From Molossus alvarezi (taxonomy: Eukaryota; Chordata; Mammalia; Chiroptera; Molossidae), in assembly GCA_037176705.1 (NCBI GenBank), contig CM073895.1, positions 3,639,051 to 3,703,050 on the forward strand: 64,000 bases of DNA. The letters run 5' to 3'. Positions 53,755 to 63,415 of the stretch are shown one piece after another. Position 1 is the first letter of the stretch; the number at the start of each line of letters is the position of its first letter. A program made the position numbers and the translations under genes. The notes beneath the pieces were generated by a model that made no database searches, was not told the origin of the DNA, and saw nothing but the letters and a program-made list of their open reading frames with translations.

Positions 53755-53908
53755 TCGACTGGGGCAGCTAGAGCGTAAACAAGAGACATTTATCTCTCAC
53801 CGCTCTGCCGGCGGGAGGCCCACGGTCGAGGTGCCAGCAGGTGCAGTGTCTGGTCAGGCTCCTCCTTTTGGCCGGCAGACGGCTGCTTCCTTGCTGTGTC
53901 TTCACATG
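53755..53908 (-). mobile_element. LTR-like repeat, left part
   Basis: CAAGAGACATTTATCTCTCA (53,779), GGCTGCTTCCTTGCTGTGTC and TTCACATGGCAGAGAG are the reversed MLT/MaLR-type repeat, which then dissolves into a purine array and resumes at 54,857. Confidence 0.7.
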
Positions 53909-53946
53909 GCAGAGAGAGACAGACAGAGAGAGACAGACAGAGAGAC

Positions 53947-53977
<31 letters not shown>

Positions 53978-54008
53978 TGGAGGGAGAGGCAGAGAGACAG
54001 AGACAGAG

Positions 54009-54042
<34 letters not shown>

Positions 54043-54856
54043 GCAGAGAGAGAGATAGAGAGGCAGAGAGAGACAGAGAGAAACAGAGAGAGAGGCAGAG
54101 AGAGAGAGAGAGAGACAGAGGGAGAGGCAGAGAGACAGAGAGAGAGAGAGATAGAGAGAGAGAGGCAGAGAGAGAGAGAGGCAGAGAGAGAAGCAGAGAG
54201 ACAGACAGAGAGACAGAGAGAGAGACAGAGAGAGAGAGAGGCAGAGAGAGAAGCAGAGAGACAGAGACAGAGAGAGAGGCAGAGAGACAGAGAGAGATAG
54301 AGAGAGAGAGAAGCAGAGAGACAGAGAGAGAGAGAGGCAGAGAGAGAGAGGCAGAGAGACAGAGAGAGAGACAGAGAGAGAGAGAGGCAGAGAGAGAAGC
54401 AGAGAGACAGAGACAGAGAGAGAGGCAGAGAGACAGAGAGAGAGATAGAGAGAGAGAGAAGCAGAGAGACAGAGAGAGAGAGAGGCAGAGAGAGAAGCAG
54501 AGAGACAGACAGAGAGACAGAGAGAGAGACAGAGAGAGAGAGAGGCAGAGAGAGAAGCAGAGAGACAGAGACAGAGAGAGAGGCAGAGAGACAGAGAGAG
54601 AGATAGAGAGAGAGAGAAGCAGAGAGACAGAGAGAGAGAGAGATAGAGAGAGAGAGGCAGAGAGAGAGAGAGGCAGAGAGAGAAGCAGAGAGACAGACAG
54701 AGAGACAGAGAGAGAGACAGAGAGAGAGAGAGGCAGAGAGAGAAGCAGAGAGACAGAGACAGAGAGAGAGGCAGAGAGACAGAGAGAGAGATAGAGAGAG
54801 AGAGAAGCAGAGAGACAGAGAGAGAGGCAGAGAGAGAGAGGCAGAGAGACAGAGAG
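53909..54856 (+). repeat. (AGAGAGGC/AGACAGAG)n purine-rich array, about 0.95 kb
   Basis: Plus strand almost entirely A/G with periodic C. A complex block starting ACAGACAGAGAGACAGAG occurs at 54,201, 54,505 and 54,693, offsets of 304 and 188 bp, showing segmental duplication. Leu/Ser-rich minus-strand frames up to 374 codons are artefacts. It lies exactly where the host LTR-like repeat has a short GAGAGA run. Confidence 0.98.
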
Positions 54857-55005
54857 AACTTCTGGTCCTCCAACCCCATCATGAAGGTCCACCTTCAGAC
54901 CTCATCCAAATAATCACCCCCCAAAGCTCCACTTCCAAATGCAGTCACATTAAGGATTTGGGCTTCAATGTATGGATTTGAGGGGCACAGTCCAAAGCAC
55001 TGGGC
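54857..55005 (-). mobile_element. LTR-like repeat, right part
   Basis: CTTCTGGTCCTCCAACCCCA, TCAGACCTCATCCAAATAAT, CCAAAGCTCCACTTCCAAAT and TTGGGCTTCAATGTATGGAT (54,958) continue the reversed repeat beyond the array. Confidence 0.7.
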
Positions 55006-55224
55006 ATGACCTGGCAGGGATGGTCGGCCTTGGCCGCCACACAGGCAATGCAGGCTCCTGGGCCATCTCGGTCCCCGGCCCTGCACACATGCGCACTGCC
55101 CCTCACAGCCACCTCGCTGTTACGTCCTGTGACCTTGACTGTATTTATTCACTAGAGTCCTTAACCCGGGCACAGGCCCAGCGCGAAGCAGCCCGTGCTC
55201 CTGGTCACGTGCAGCTTTCAGGTA
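55006..55224. other. Short unique stretch
   Basis: Nothing recognised. Confidence 0.3.
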
Positions 55225-55390
55225 AATAAACCCTTTGTTCCTGGCGGGTTTCTATCGAAGCCCGTCTGTCTTCCGAACAAGCGCTGAGTAATTTATAAAG
55301 TGCCGCTGTTTGGATTTCAGCGGCAGACATCCATCCGTTTTAAATCAATGATTAGAAAGCACTAATTAAATTCCTCTGATGATTGATGCC
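55225..55390. promoter_or_regulatory. Compact AT-rich candidate enhancer
   Basis: GTAATTTATAAAGTGCCGCT (55,288), TAAATCAATGATTAGAAAGC (55,340) and ACTAATTAAATTCCTCTGAT then GATTGATGCC (55,363). High density of TAAT and ATCAAT/ATTGAT words in 165 bp without repeat homology. Confidence 0.42.
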
Positions 55391-55525
55391 AAGGACCCAG
55401 AATGGGTTGGTCTGCCTCGAGGGGAAGTCGGCTAACCCCAGAGGGGACCGAGGACCCAGGGACAGACAACAAGCGAAAGTCATCTTACCTTCGGGGTCTC
55501 CTCACTTGGCAACGCTGGGCATCGT

Positions 55526-55543
55526 CCCCCCCCCCCCCCCCCC
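55526..55543 (+). repeat. Poly-C run of 18
   Basis: Homopolymer of 18 C in GC-rich DNA. G-quadruplex/i-motif potential; length may be unreliable. Confidence 0.95.
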
Positions 55544-55634
55544 GGGATCTCAGGACCAGCCTGGAGGCCAGAAGGGCTGCCATGCAGATGCCAGCAGACC
55601 CTTCCCGCCTCCTCCGGCTCTGGGAGCTGCCAGC

Positions 55635-55850
55635 TCTCATTGGCTCGCGGCCACATCACTCAACTCCCCGCCTCTGTCATCACAGGGCCTTTCCCGTGTC
55701 TGTCTGTCTCTTCTTAGGACATCAGCCTCTTGGAATCAGGACCCCCTGCTGCAAAGACCCTATTCCTCAGTAAGGCCACATTCCGAAATGCCAGGGGACA
55801 TGAATTTGGGAGGGACCCGATTCACCCCAGCACAGTGGCCAGTGGAACCA
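55635..55850 (-). mobile_element. LTR-like repeat, reverse
   Basis: TTGGCTCGCGGCCACATCAC, GCCTCTGTCATCACAGGGCC, TGTCTCTTCTTAGGACATCA, GCTGCAAAGACCCTATTCCT (55,749) and AGTAAGGCCACATTCCGAAA are in the reversed family order. Confidence 0.75.
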
Positions 55851-56711
55851 ACAGTCTCAGCCGTTGGCAACACAAGACAACATGATCGAGTTCCCCAGTT
55901 CAGCTTCAAACTGCCTGCCAGAGAAGGTCGCAGTGTCCTCGTTTGTCCGCGACCCCGGGCCCCTGGGTCATCTGGGGTCTGGCAGGGCAGAACCTGCAGG
56001 GAGTGGCTTGTCAAAGGTGAAATTGACCTTGGAGAAATGGGATTGGCAGCCAGCATGGCAAGCGTGGGCGGGGCTTCAGCCCTGGAAGGGATGGGTGGAG
56101 GAACCTGCCAATCTTCCCTCCCTCCCGCCCCCAGCACACTGAGGCCAGGACCGGCAGGGCTGCCCAAGCGTGCAGGGAGCCGGCCTCGGGGTCACTGGCT
56201 GACGGCCTCCTGCTCCCTGAGCGGCTCCTCCTCTTGCCAGCTCACAGCTGTGGCCCCTCTGGGCAGCCACCTTAGTGTGAGCACAGCCATTCAGGTCCCC
56301 GTGCTTTCCAGAAGGCCCCGGTAGGACGTAATCGTTCAAAACATGTACATCAACCTACCCCAGGAGCTTAATAGATTAGTCATTGACTTGTTCGTCCTCT
56401 TGGATCCTAACCTTCTGTGGAAATGAAGCACCTAACGACTCAAACCAGCCACCGAAGACTAGCATGCTCCATTCACAGCCTGCACACGGGAGGGCCCTCC
56501 TCTGCTGCCCTTCTCCGCCCCAGCACCCTGCCCGGGGGATCAGGTGTGTCTACTGCTTCTTCCTCCGCAGCCATGAACCAGGCCCCGGAAGAAAAAGCCC
56601 CGTCATTTATGGCGTCGGCAGCGCCCACCCCACTAGGTCCACACGTCAGCCACGTGCTCCAAAGAGAAAGGTTTGAACCTCAATGAGAGGGAAGGAAAGC
56701 AGACTTCTGCT
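55851..56711. other. Unique DNA
   Basis: No exon or repeat supported, including for the 313-codon frame starting near 55,383. That frame crosses the poly-C run and the LTR-like repeat. Confidence 0.4.
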
Positions 56712-56960
56712 CTTTATGGTTCATTCATTCCTGCGGTCATTGTCTGAGCATTTACTGAGCACCTACCACATGCTGAGAGCTGCCTTCATGCTGAGGGCTT
56801 GGAGGTCAACCAACCTGTCCCTGCGGCAGGGGACGCATGCGGTGGACACACACAGAACCACATCCTCCCCGAGAAAGGTGTGCAAGCTTCCCAGGGGAAG
56901 CCAGGGGGGTTTCCTGGAGGAGAGCACACTTTGAACTTCATCTTAAACATAAGCATCCAC
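56712..56960 (-). mobile_element. LINE-2 3' end, reverse
   Basis: GGTTCATTCATTCCTGCGGT, GAGCATTTACTGAGCACCTA (56,747), CCACATGCTGAGAGCTGCCT and GGTTTCCTGGAGGAGAGCAC (56,908) follow the reversed L2 end. Confidence 0.75.
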
Positions 56961-56999
56961 CGTGGGGGAGGCTCTGCAGGAAGGAGCAGCCGTGCTGAG

Positions 57000-57090
57000 A
57001 ATGGAGGCAACCAGCCCCAGGTTCAAAGCCAGGTGTGGCCTCTGGCCAGCTGTGTCCTGGCATGGCCACGGGGTCAGTCCCCCGCCCTCC
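57000..57090 (+). mobile_element. MIR SINE fragment
   Basis: CCCCAGGTTCAAAGCCAGGT then GGCCAGCTGTGTCCTGGCAT resembles the tRNA-like start of MIR. Confidence 0.55.
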
Positions 57091-58044
57091 CACAGCGCTG
57101 GTCTTCCAGCCACAGTTCTTACCTGCAGGTAAGTGATGACACACAGGAGTGGTTGTTACTGTTGCTGCTGCTGCTCCTGGGGTGAGAGGTTCTGAGAGCT
57201 GAGGCCCGGCTGTGGGACCTGTGCTGGGAGGTCTGCGGAGGCCCAGGAGGCTGGACAGTGAGTGCTGGGTGGGGAATGGTGCGTGGAGAGATGAATGAGT
57301 GAACAAATGATGATGCCACATCGAGGGGTGTTGTCCTAGGACCCCCGGGGAGGACACCGAAGGAACACCAGCTGGGGCAGCGTGCTCAGAGGTGCCTGCC
57401 TGCAGCCTGAGAGGCAGGGGCTGCCAAGTCCTTGACCTGCTCGACATCTTTCTCTGCGGCTCTGGGCTGACTTCTGTCCTCCACCTGTAGCCCACTCCCA
57501 GGGGTCCCCAGGTGGCCCCTCCAGATGCTAACACCTCCACGTGGAGACTCCGTCGCCCTGTAACTCCATCCTTGGCTCCTCACACTGGTCCAACAAAGGA
57601 CAATTGGTGGCCAAGGCTGCAGATGTTCACTACGGCCAGCAGGGGGCACAAAACACAGATTTGATTTGGGAAATTCAAGAAAAGGGCACCTTCGAGACAT
57701 CTGTGATGAAGAAGTTCTCATTTCACGTCTGTTTGCAAGTTTCTTCCAGGCCGGGTCCCAAGCCGTACGTCTCTTCCGGCCCCCACCTGTCCACCAGGAC
57801 AGCACCCGGCCCAGGATGGAGCTGTTGACCTCCCAGTCCTCAAGGTCAAGAGGAGCAGGCAGAGGGAACGGAGCAGCACACCCCTTTCCTCTTCCCTGGC
57901 ACCTAAGCAGGGTTACCTTCAGGCTCCCCATGGCTGGGGCCCTCCCCTCACACAGCCAGGGGGCACCCGCCTCTGGGACTGCACCCCGTGACTGAGCAGG
58001 GGGTGCGCACCCAGCCGCCGCACGGCAGGCAAGCAGCGAGTCGG
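57091..58044. other. Unique DNA
   Basis: A short CTG run at about 57,160-57,175. Nothing else recognised. Confidence 0.4.
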
Positions 58045-58400
58045 GGAGATGCCAATTTGTGGCAGACGACTGAAGAAGCTATTTCTAAGACAGCAATTAC
58101 CGGAGAGGGGAACAAATCACTCCTTACTTCAGAGACTTTCACACGTGGAGAATCAGGGCTCTGCAGAGTAATCAGGGCAATGTGTTTGCAAAACAGCATT
58201 ATTTATACCGAAATATTTCACCGAGAAAGGTCAGCATCTGAAATTGAAGGTTAGTGAGGGATGAAATACCAGGGTCACTGTAATCGGTGCAAAGTCTGCA
58301 GAGGGCCTTGGTTACTGCCGCATTAGACACATTTGAAAACTATTCAATAAATCCAGGCTGGTATCCAGCGTCAGACTTCTAGGAAAAACGAGCTCAGTTG
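58045..58400. promoter_or_regulatory. AT-rich island, candidate conserved noncoding element
   Basis: AGACAGCAATTACCGGAGAG (58,088), GCAGAGTAATCAGGGCAATG, GCATTATTTATACCGAAATA (58,196), AAACTATTCAATAAATCC. About 350 bp of complex, repeat-free, lower-GC DNA between GC-rich flanks. Confidence 0.4.
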
Positions 58401-59559
58401 TCCGAACCGACCGGCAGAAGCAGAGCGGGCGGCTCGGTGGAGGGTCGGCTGAGCCCAGGAAGTGTGCGCCTGGAGACCCGGCCCACCCATCAGATGCTTG
58501 GCAATCACCATGCTGGGTTGCCAAGCAACCACCCAGCCTCTCCGGAGCTCTACGCAGGGCCACCGGGAAACTGATGACTGAGCCAGGACCAGGGAAGGGT
58601 GGAGCAGCTGGCAGGAACTTTGGTTTGGACTCCACAACAGGTGGCAGCAGGCGGATCCTCCGTACCCCTCACCCTCCACGTCCCACCCCTCCCAGGAGAG
58701 GACCAGCATACACCATCATTTTGATAATGCCTTCAGCCTGCACCCCCCCTTATCTAACCTGATCCCTAAAACACCCCAGGAGACTGAGAAGAAGATGCTC
58801 AGGCCCCGGAGGTGGCTGGTCCCGGCCTCTGCTGACCCCCAGGCCTTGCCCGGGGAGATCCGACTGCAGAGGGTCCTCCCCTCTGCAGAGGACACCTCAA
58901 CCCCCTTGCTCCAGGTGCTGCCCCCAGCTCTGTTCCGTGGTCCAATGCTGAGCTCATTGGCAGAGAGGGCGAGAGAGAGGCCACCACATGGGCACTAGTG
59001 GGTTTGGGCACTGCTGCCTGAGTCTCTTCCCGCATGGCAGAGAACCTGCCCCAGGCGAGGTCTATGGTCCCATCCTGCTTGGGAGTCAGAAAAGGCAGGG
59101 TGACTCAGCAACCTGCTCAGCTGCTCAGCGGCTCCCTTTATTAGGCCTGGGCCGAATCGGGGTTTCTAGACCCCTCCACCTGACCACAGCCTGGGACTGT
59201 CCCTGCTCCCCTTGCAGCTGCAGCCAGGCCCCTCCCTGTCTCATAGCCAGGCCTCCCCCAGCCCAGGCACCGTGCACCCGGCCCAGCAGGTCCACCCCAG
59301 CTCCTCTCGCTTTCCTGAGGCTTTTCCTGTCTCGTCCCACCCACTCCACCCTCCGTGAAGCCTTCTGCTCGGCGTGACAAGCCCCTCCTCGGAAGGCCCG
59401 CAGCACCTGGGTGTCCCTCCACACCACAGAGCACGCACCGGCACACGCCGTTGTTTGGGTGTCTGCGTGTGTCCACCAACTCGGATGAGATGTTCCTGCC
59501 ACAGACCCAGGGGCGTTCACTCATCTGCTCATTCCTTCATCCTCCAGGCCCTCGTGCGG
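58401..59559. other. GC-rich unique DNA
   Basis: Nothing recognised; small frames only. Confidence 0.4.
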
Positions 59560-59663
59560 GGCAGGGGGTCTGTCCGCTGATGGGCCCTCTTCACCTGGAA
59601 CTGTGTCTGTCACAGAGCGGGCACTCGGCAAACATTTGAAGGATCTATTTATTCATGCATTCG
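59560..59663 (+). mobile_element. LINE-2 3' end
   Basis: CTGGAACTGTGTCTGTCACA, GAGCGGGCACTCGGCAAACA then TTTGAAGGATCTATTTATTC is the L2 terminus. The ATCC array starts at its 3' terminal repeat. Confidence 0.72.
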
Positions 59664-60631
59664 CCATCCATCCATCTGTCCATCTGTTCATCCATCCATC
59701 TGTTCATCCATCCATCCATCTGTCCATCTGTCCATCCATCTGTCCATCTGTCTATCAGTCCGTCCATCTGTCCATCTATCTATCCATCCATCCATCTGTC
59801 CATCTGTTCATCCATCCATCTGTCATCCATCCATCCATCTGTCCACCCATCCATCCATCTGTTCATCCATCCATCTGTCATCCATCCATCCATCTGTCCA
59901 TCCATCTGTCCATCTATCTGTCTGTCCATCTGTCCATGTATCCATCCATCCATCCATCTGTCCATCTGTTCATCCATCCATCCATCTGTCCACCCATCCA
60001 TCCATCTGTCCATCCATCTGTCCACTCATCCATCCATCCATCTGTCCATCCGTTCGTCTGTCCATCTGTCCATCCGTCCATCCATCTGTCCATTCATCCA
60101 TCTGTCCATCCGTCCATCTATGTGTCTACCCATCCATCCATCTGTCCACTCATCCATCCATCCATCTGTCTATCCGTTCGTCTGTCCATCTGTCCATCTG
60201 TCCATCCATCTGTCCATCCATCCATCCATCCATCCATCCATCCATCCATCCATCTGTCCATCCGTCCATCTATGTGTCTACCCATCCATCCATCTGTCCA
60301 CTCATCCATCCATCCGTCTATCCGTTCGTCTGTCCATCTGTCCATCTGTCCATCCATCTGTCCATCCATCCATCCATCCATTCATCCGTCCATCTGTCCA
60401 TCCATCCATCTATCTGTCCATCCATCCATCCATCTGTCCATCCACCTGTCCATCCATCCGTCCATCCGTCTATCCATCCATCTGTCCATTCGTCCATCCA
60501 TCTGTCCATCCATTTACCCCCTCATCATCCATCCCTCTACCTTTCTATTCATCGTATATTTATCTGTGCATCCACTCATCCATCTATCCATCCACCTGAC
60601 CATACGTACATACGTGCATACGTACATACTC
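59664..60631 (+). repeat. (ATCC)/(ATCTGTCC) array, about 0.95 kb, with 152 bp higher-order duplication
   Basis: Mix of CATC, TGTCCATC and CGTCCATC units. The rare block TGTGTCTACCCATCCATCC occurs at 60,121 and 60,273, 152 bp apart, with matching flanks. It ends in a short alternating CATACGTA run at 60,600-60,631. Frames of up to 476 codons (Ile-His-Pro-Ser-Val) are artefacts. Confidence 0.98.
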
Positions 60632-60984
60632 CACAGCAACAGAAATGCTAAAGGAAACGGTGCCGTCAGCTTAGCTCCGGTGTGGCACGTGGGGCTCAGC
60701 AGCGGTGGAGCGGGAGCTTGGCATGTGTTTATTGGCCCTACACACGGGGAAAGGCCATGCACTTGGGACCTAGAGCGGGAGCCCGTGAGGACTACTCCTG
60801 TGGCGGTGGGAAGGAAGGAAGGATCCTCCCATGATCTGCCTTCGGCGGCAGAGAAACGTCAGAAGAAAGCAGAGGAAGAGGAGGGGCCCAGGCCCCAGAG
60901 AGGACAACCCTGCCTGCAACCCCTTTCTGGACAGGAAGGTCTGGCCGGCACCAGCTACACATTCGCAAGGCCTAATGCAAAGTC
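60632..60984. other. Unique DNA
   Basis: Nothing recognised. Confidence 0.35.
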
Positions 60985-61285
60985 AAAATGTGCTTCTTCA
61001 AAAAGCAGCAAAAAGTGCCTTTCAAGGTGCTGAAACACAAACCCCTTTCCTTTCTTCCACGTCTCTCTCTCGACGTTCACGGCGGTTTCGATTTGTGAGG
61101 TTGGATCTATCATTCTGAGCAAAGAAAAATTTACATTTTAAATTATTAGCACGGATTTTACCATTCATCTTTATATTGTGCAATGCCAGTTTTAAATGCA
61201 AATGTGAGAGCCTTTAACTCGTATGCAGAATCACCGAAATTGTATAATTCATATTTTATAGCCCGTGCATGAATATGCATTTCCT
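60985..61285. promoter_or_regulatory. AT-rich island with octamer sites, candidate enhancer
   Basis: AAATTTACATTTTAAATTAT (61,128), TTATATTGTGCAATGCCAGT, an ATGCAAAT octamer at 61,196-61,203, AATTGTATAATTCATATTTT (61,237) and GCATGAATATGCATTTCC (61,267). Repeat-free and AT-rich within GC-rich DNA; POU and homeodomain words dominate. Confidence 0.45.
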
Positions 61286-62085
61286 TCTCACCAGAACGGT
61301 GGAAACGCCACGCAGAGTGAACTCGGCTGTCTCGACTTCCGTTCCGAGGGCTGCAGCTCGCCGGCAGGCTGGCTTTGGTGCCCTGGGGAGGGGGAGGGGC
61401 AGACACAAGCGCCACGGCCCTGTCTTTCCTGTTCCTTCTAGGTCCTTCTGTTCCACATAAGTGCTTGGCTGATGCAGGCACATAGAGGAATTAAAGGGTC
61501 TGAGGTCCCTTGGTCGTTTGTGTTTCTTAGGAGTTGGCGCCTTCCTTCTGCTTTAAAGTGACTCTGGGTCTAATGGAAAGTGCAGCCGTGCAGGGCGGCC
61601 CAGGCCACGCTTTGCCGTCGATGTAATGCGCTTCCCCTGCACCCCGAGTCCCGCTGAACCGCCCCACAGCGGGAGCCACCGGAATCGTGTGCTCGTGGGG
61701 CAGCAGGGGCGCTGTGTGCAAACGGAGGGGCAGGAATGATGGGCTCATGGTACCTGCAGCTGGTCCACGTACACGCCAATGCCCATTGGACCTGGCTCAC
61801 AAACACAAGTTCAGAGTTTAAGGATCATTAAGAATGTAAAGATGGCAGCAGCACAGCGTTAAACTGAGCACAGCCCTCCTGAGTGAGGGGCCCTGTGGGA
61901 CTGCACAGCTCCTGCGCCTGGCAGGTAGGCACAGGGTAAGGCTGGCAGCCTCATGTGGAGCCTGGAGTAGCTGGGCCTTCTTCCCCATCGCCAGGCCTGC
62001 CTTGGGCCCCAAAGTAAAGGGAGGATCCATTGGAATGTGAGAGACAGGGTTTCAGTGGGGAGCCCCTCTGCTGCCTCAGCTCCCA
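61286..62085. other. Unique DNA
   Basis: Nothing recognised. Confidence 0.4.
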
Positions 62086-62325
62086 CACAAATGCTCATGC
62101 ACACACACGCACACATGCACACACCCGCACACATGCACAGTATGCACACAACCACACAAATACACAGTATGCACACACATGCACACACCCACACACACAT
62201 GCACACATCCATGCACACATGCACATGTATACATGCACGCAATGCGCACACATGCACGCAATGTGCACACACTTGCACACATGCACGTGCACACACACTT
62301 GTATACATGCACACATACAGCTGAC
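62086..62325 (+). repeat. CACACATG/CACGCA-rich alternating array
   Basis: Alternating purine-pyrimidine repeat of CACACATGCACA-like units (the complementary texture to the array at 7.3 kb). Z-DNA potential; open frames through it in several phases are artefacts. Confidence 0.93.
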
Positions 62326-62985
62326 CCAAAGCCTCCTGGCCAGCTCACCCGGTGCTCAACAACACAGCAAACAAAGCAAGGTTCAGCTCCACAGGCTCCC
62401 ACCAGAGCTCATGTTCCCATCCCTGGAGCGTGCAGACGTGACCCCGAGCGGGACATGCGTGCTTCCACGGGACCCACAGTGTTCCCAGCAGCCAGGTGTG
62501 CTGAAGGCAGCTAATTTGGCAGAACGGCCTGATTGTCTTGCTGGCAGCTTTCGAGCTGTTTATAAACTCCTCTTTGGGCACCGGAACGGCCTCACCTCTG
62601 TGACCTGCAGGTGAGCTGTTCTGCAGGGCCTGCCTGTAAGCCCACAGCCTTGCACACTGCGCCACACGTCCCTGTGGCCCCCAGCTGCCAGCAGCCTGGC
62701 ACTGCGGACGACATCCTGCAACTCAGGCCGGCTGGAGACGCACGCCCGCGGGGGTGCCCCCGCCGAGAGGCAGTCCTGGGTACCTCTTGGAACCTGTCTT
62801 CAAAGCCAGGTCACGTCTTTCCAAAGATCCTTGACGATGAAACATGTTCCTCCGTTGAGGTTGGACACAATTTTTGGAAACAGCTGCGGGTCCACGGGAA
62901 CTAAGGCTGGGGTGTCAGGTACACGGTCAGGACCACAGCTGAGTGGCCCTCGGTCAGACGGCACCGCCTCCCTCCGTGGCTCAGT
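62326..62985. other. Unique DNA
   Basis: Nothing recognised. Confidence 0.4.
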
Positions 62986-63215
62986 GTGTGGCCGCCGGTC
63001 TCAGGCTGCCTGGGTCTGGATCCCAAGCTCAGAGAGGCACCACCTGTGTGAACTCGAGGAAGTCACAGGCCTTCCTAAGCCCTGCTAGAGTCTGGGTATG
63101 AAGAACGGCACTTACCTCTGGGAGTTCTCCTGAGGATTGGCTAAGACCCAGGGTGGGAGGCACTGAGAACAGCCTCTGGCTCGTGGCAAACACTTGGTCA
63201 GGATTTGCTATGTCC
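62986..63215 (+). mobile_element. Near full-length MIR SINE
   Basis: CTGCCTGGGTCTGGATCCCA, CACCACCTGTGTGAACTCGA, GGAAGTCACAGGCCTTCCTA, GGCACTTACCTCTGGGAGTT, GAGGATTGGCTAAGACCCAG and CACTGAGAACAGCCTCTGGC run in MIR order over about 230 bp. Confidence 0.85.
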
Positions 63216-63267
63216 ATCCCCACCATTCAGGAATGGAGGGCAAGCGCTCCGGGCCACTCCACGCAGC

Positions 63268-63415
63268 AGCCACCAGCCACATGTGACCAGTGACTGGGCA
63301 AGTGAACTCTTAGTTCGTGTGCATTTTAACTCATTTAAATTTACAAAGCCATGTGGAACCAGTGGGGGCCGTATTGGACGGCCCGACTCCAGACGGTCAT
63401 TTCCAGAACTCTCCA
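63268..63415 (+). mobile_element. MER-type DNA-transposon-like fossil
   Basis: GCCACCAGCCACATGTGACC, TTTTAACTCATTTAAATTTA (63,325), then AGCCATGTGGAACCAGTGGG and CGTATTGGACGGCCCGACTC match a common 'agccacatgtggctagtgg ... attggacag' repeat. Precise family not certain. Confidence 0.6.

Noticed and set aside
53768..54892. 374-codon minus-strand Leu/Ser-rich frame
   Set aside because: Produced by the AGAGAGGC purine array inside an LTR-like repeat, with an overlapping long frame in another phase.
55383..56324. 313-codon plus frame
   Set aside because: Crosses an 18-base poly-C (frame not dependable) and a reversed LTR-like repeat; no recognisable protein features.
59603..61033. 476-codon plus-strand open frame
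   Set aside because: It is the translation of an ATCC/TGTCC tandem array (Ile-His-Pro-Ser repeats). There are similar open frames in other phases and on the opposite strand, and no domain outside the array.
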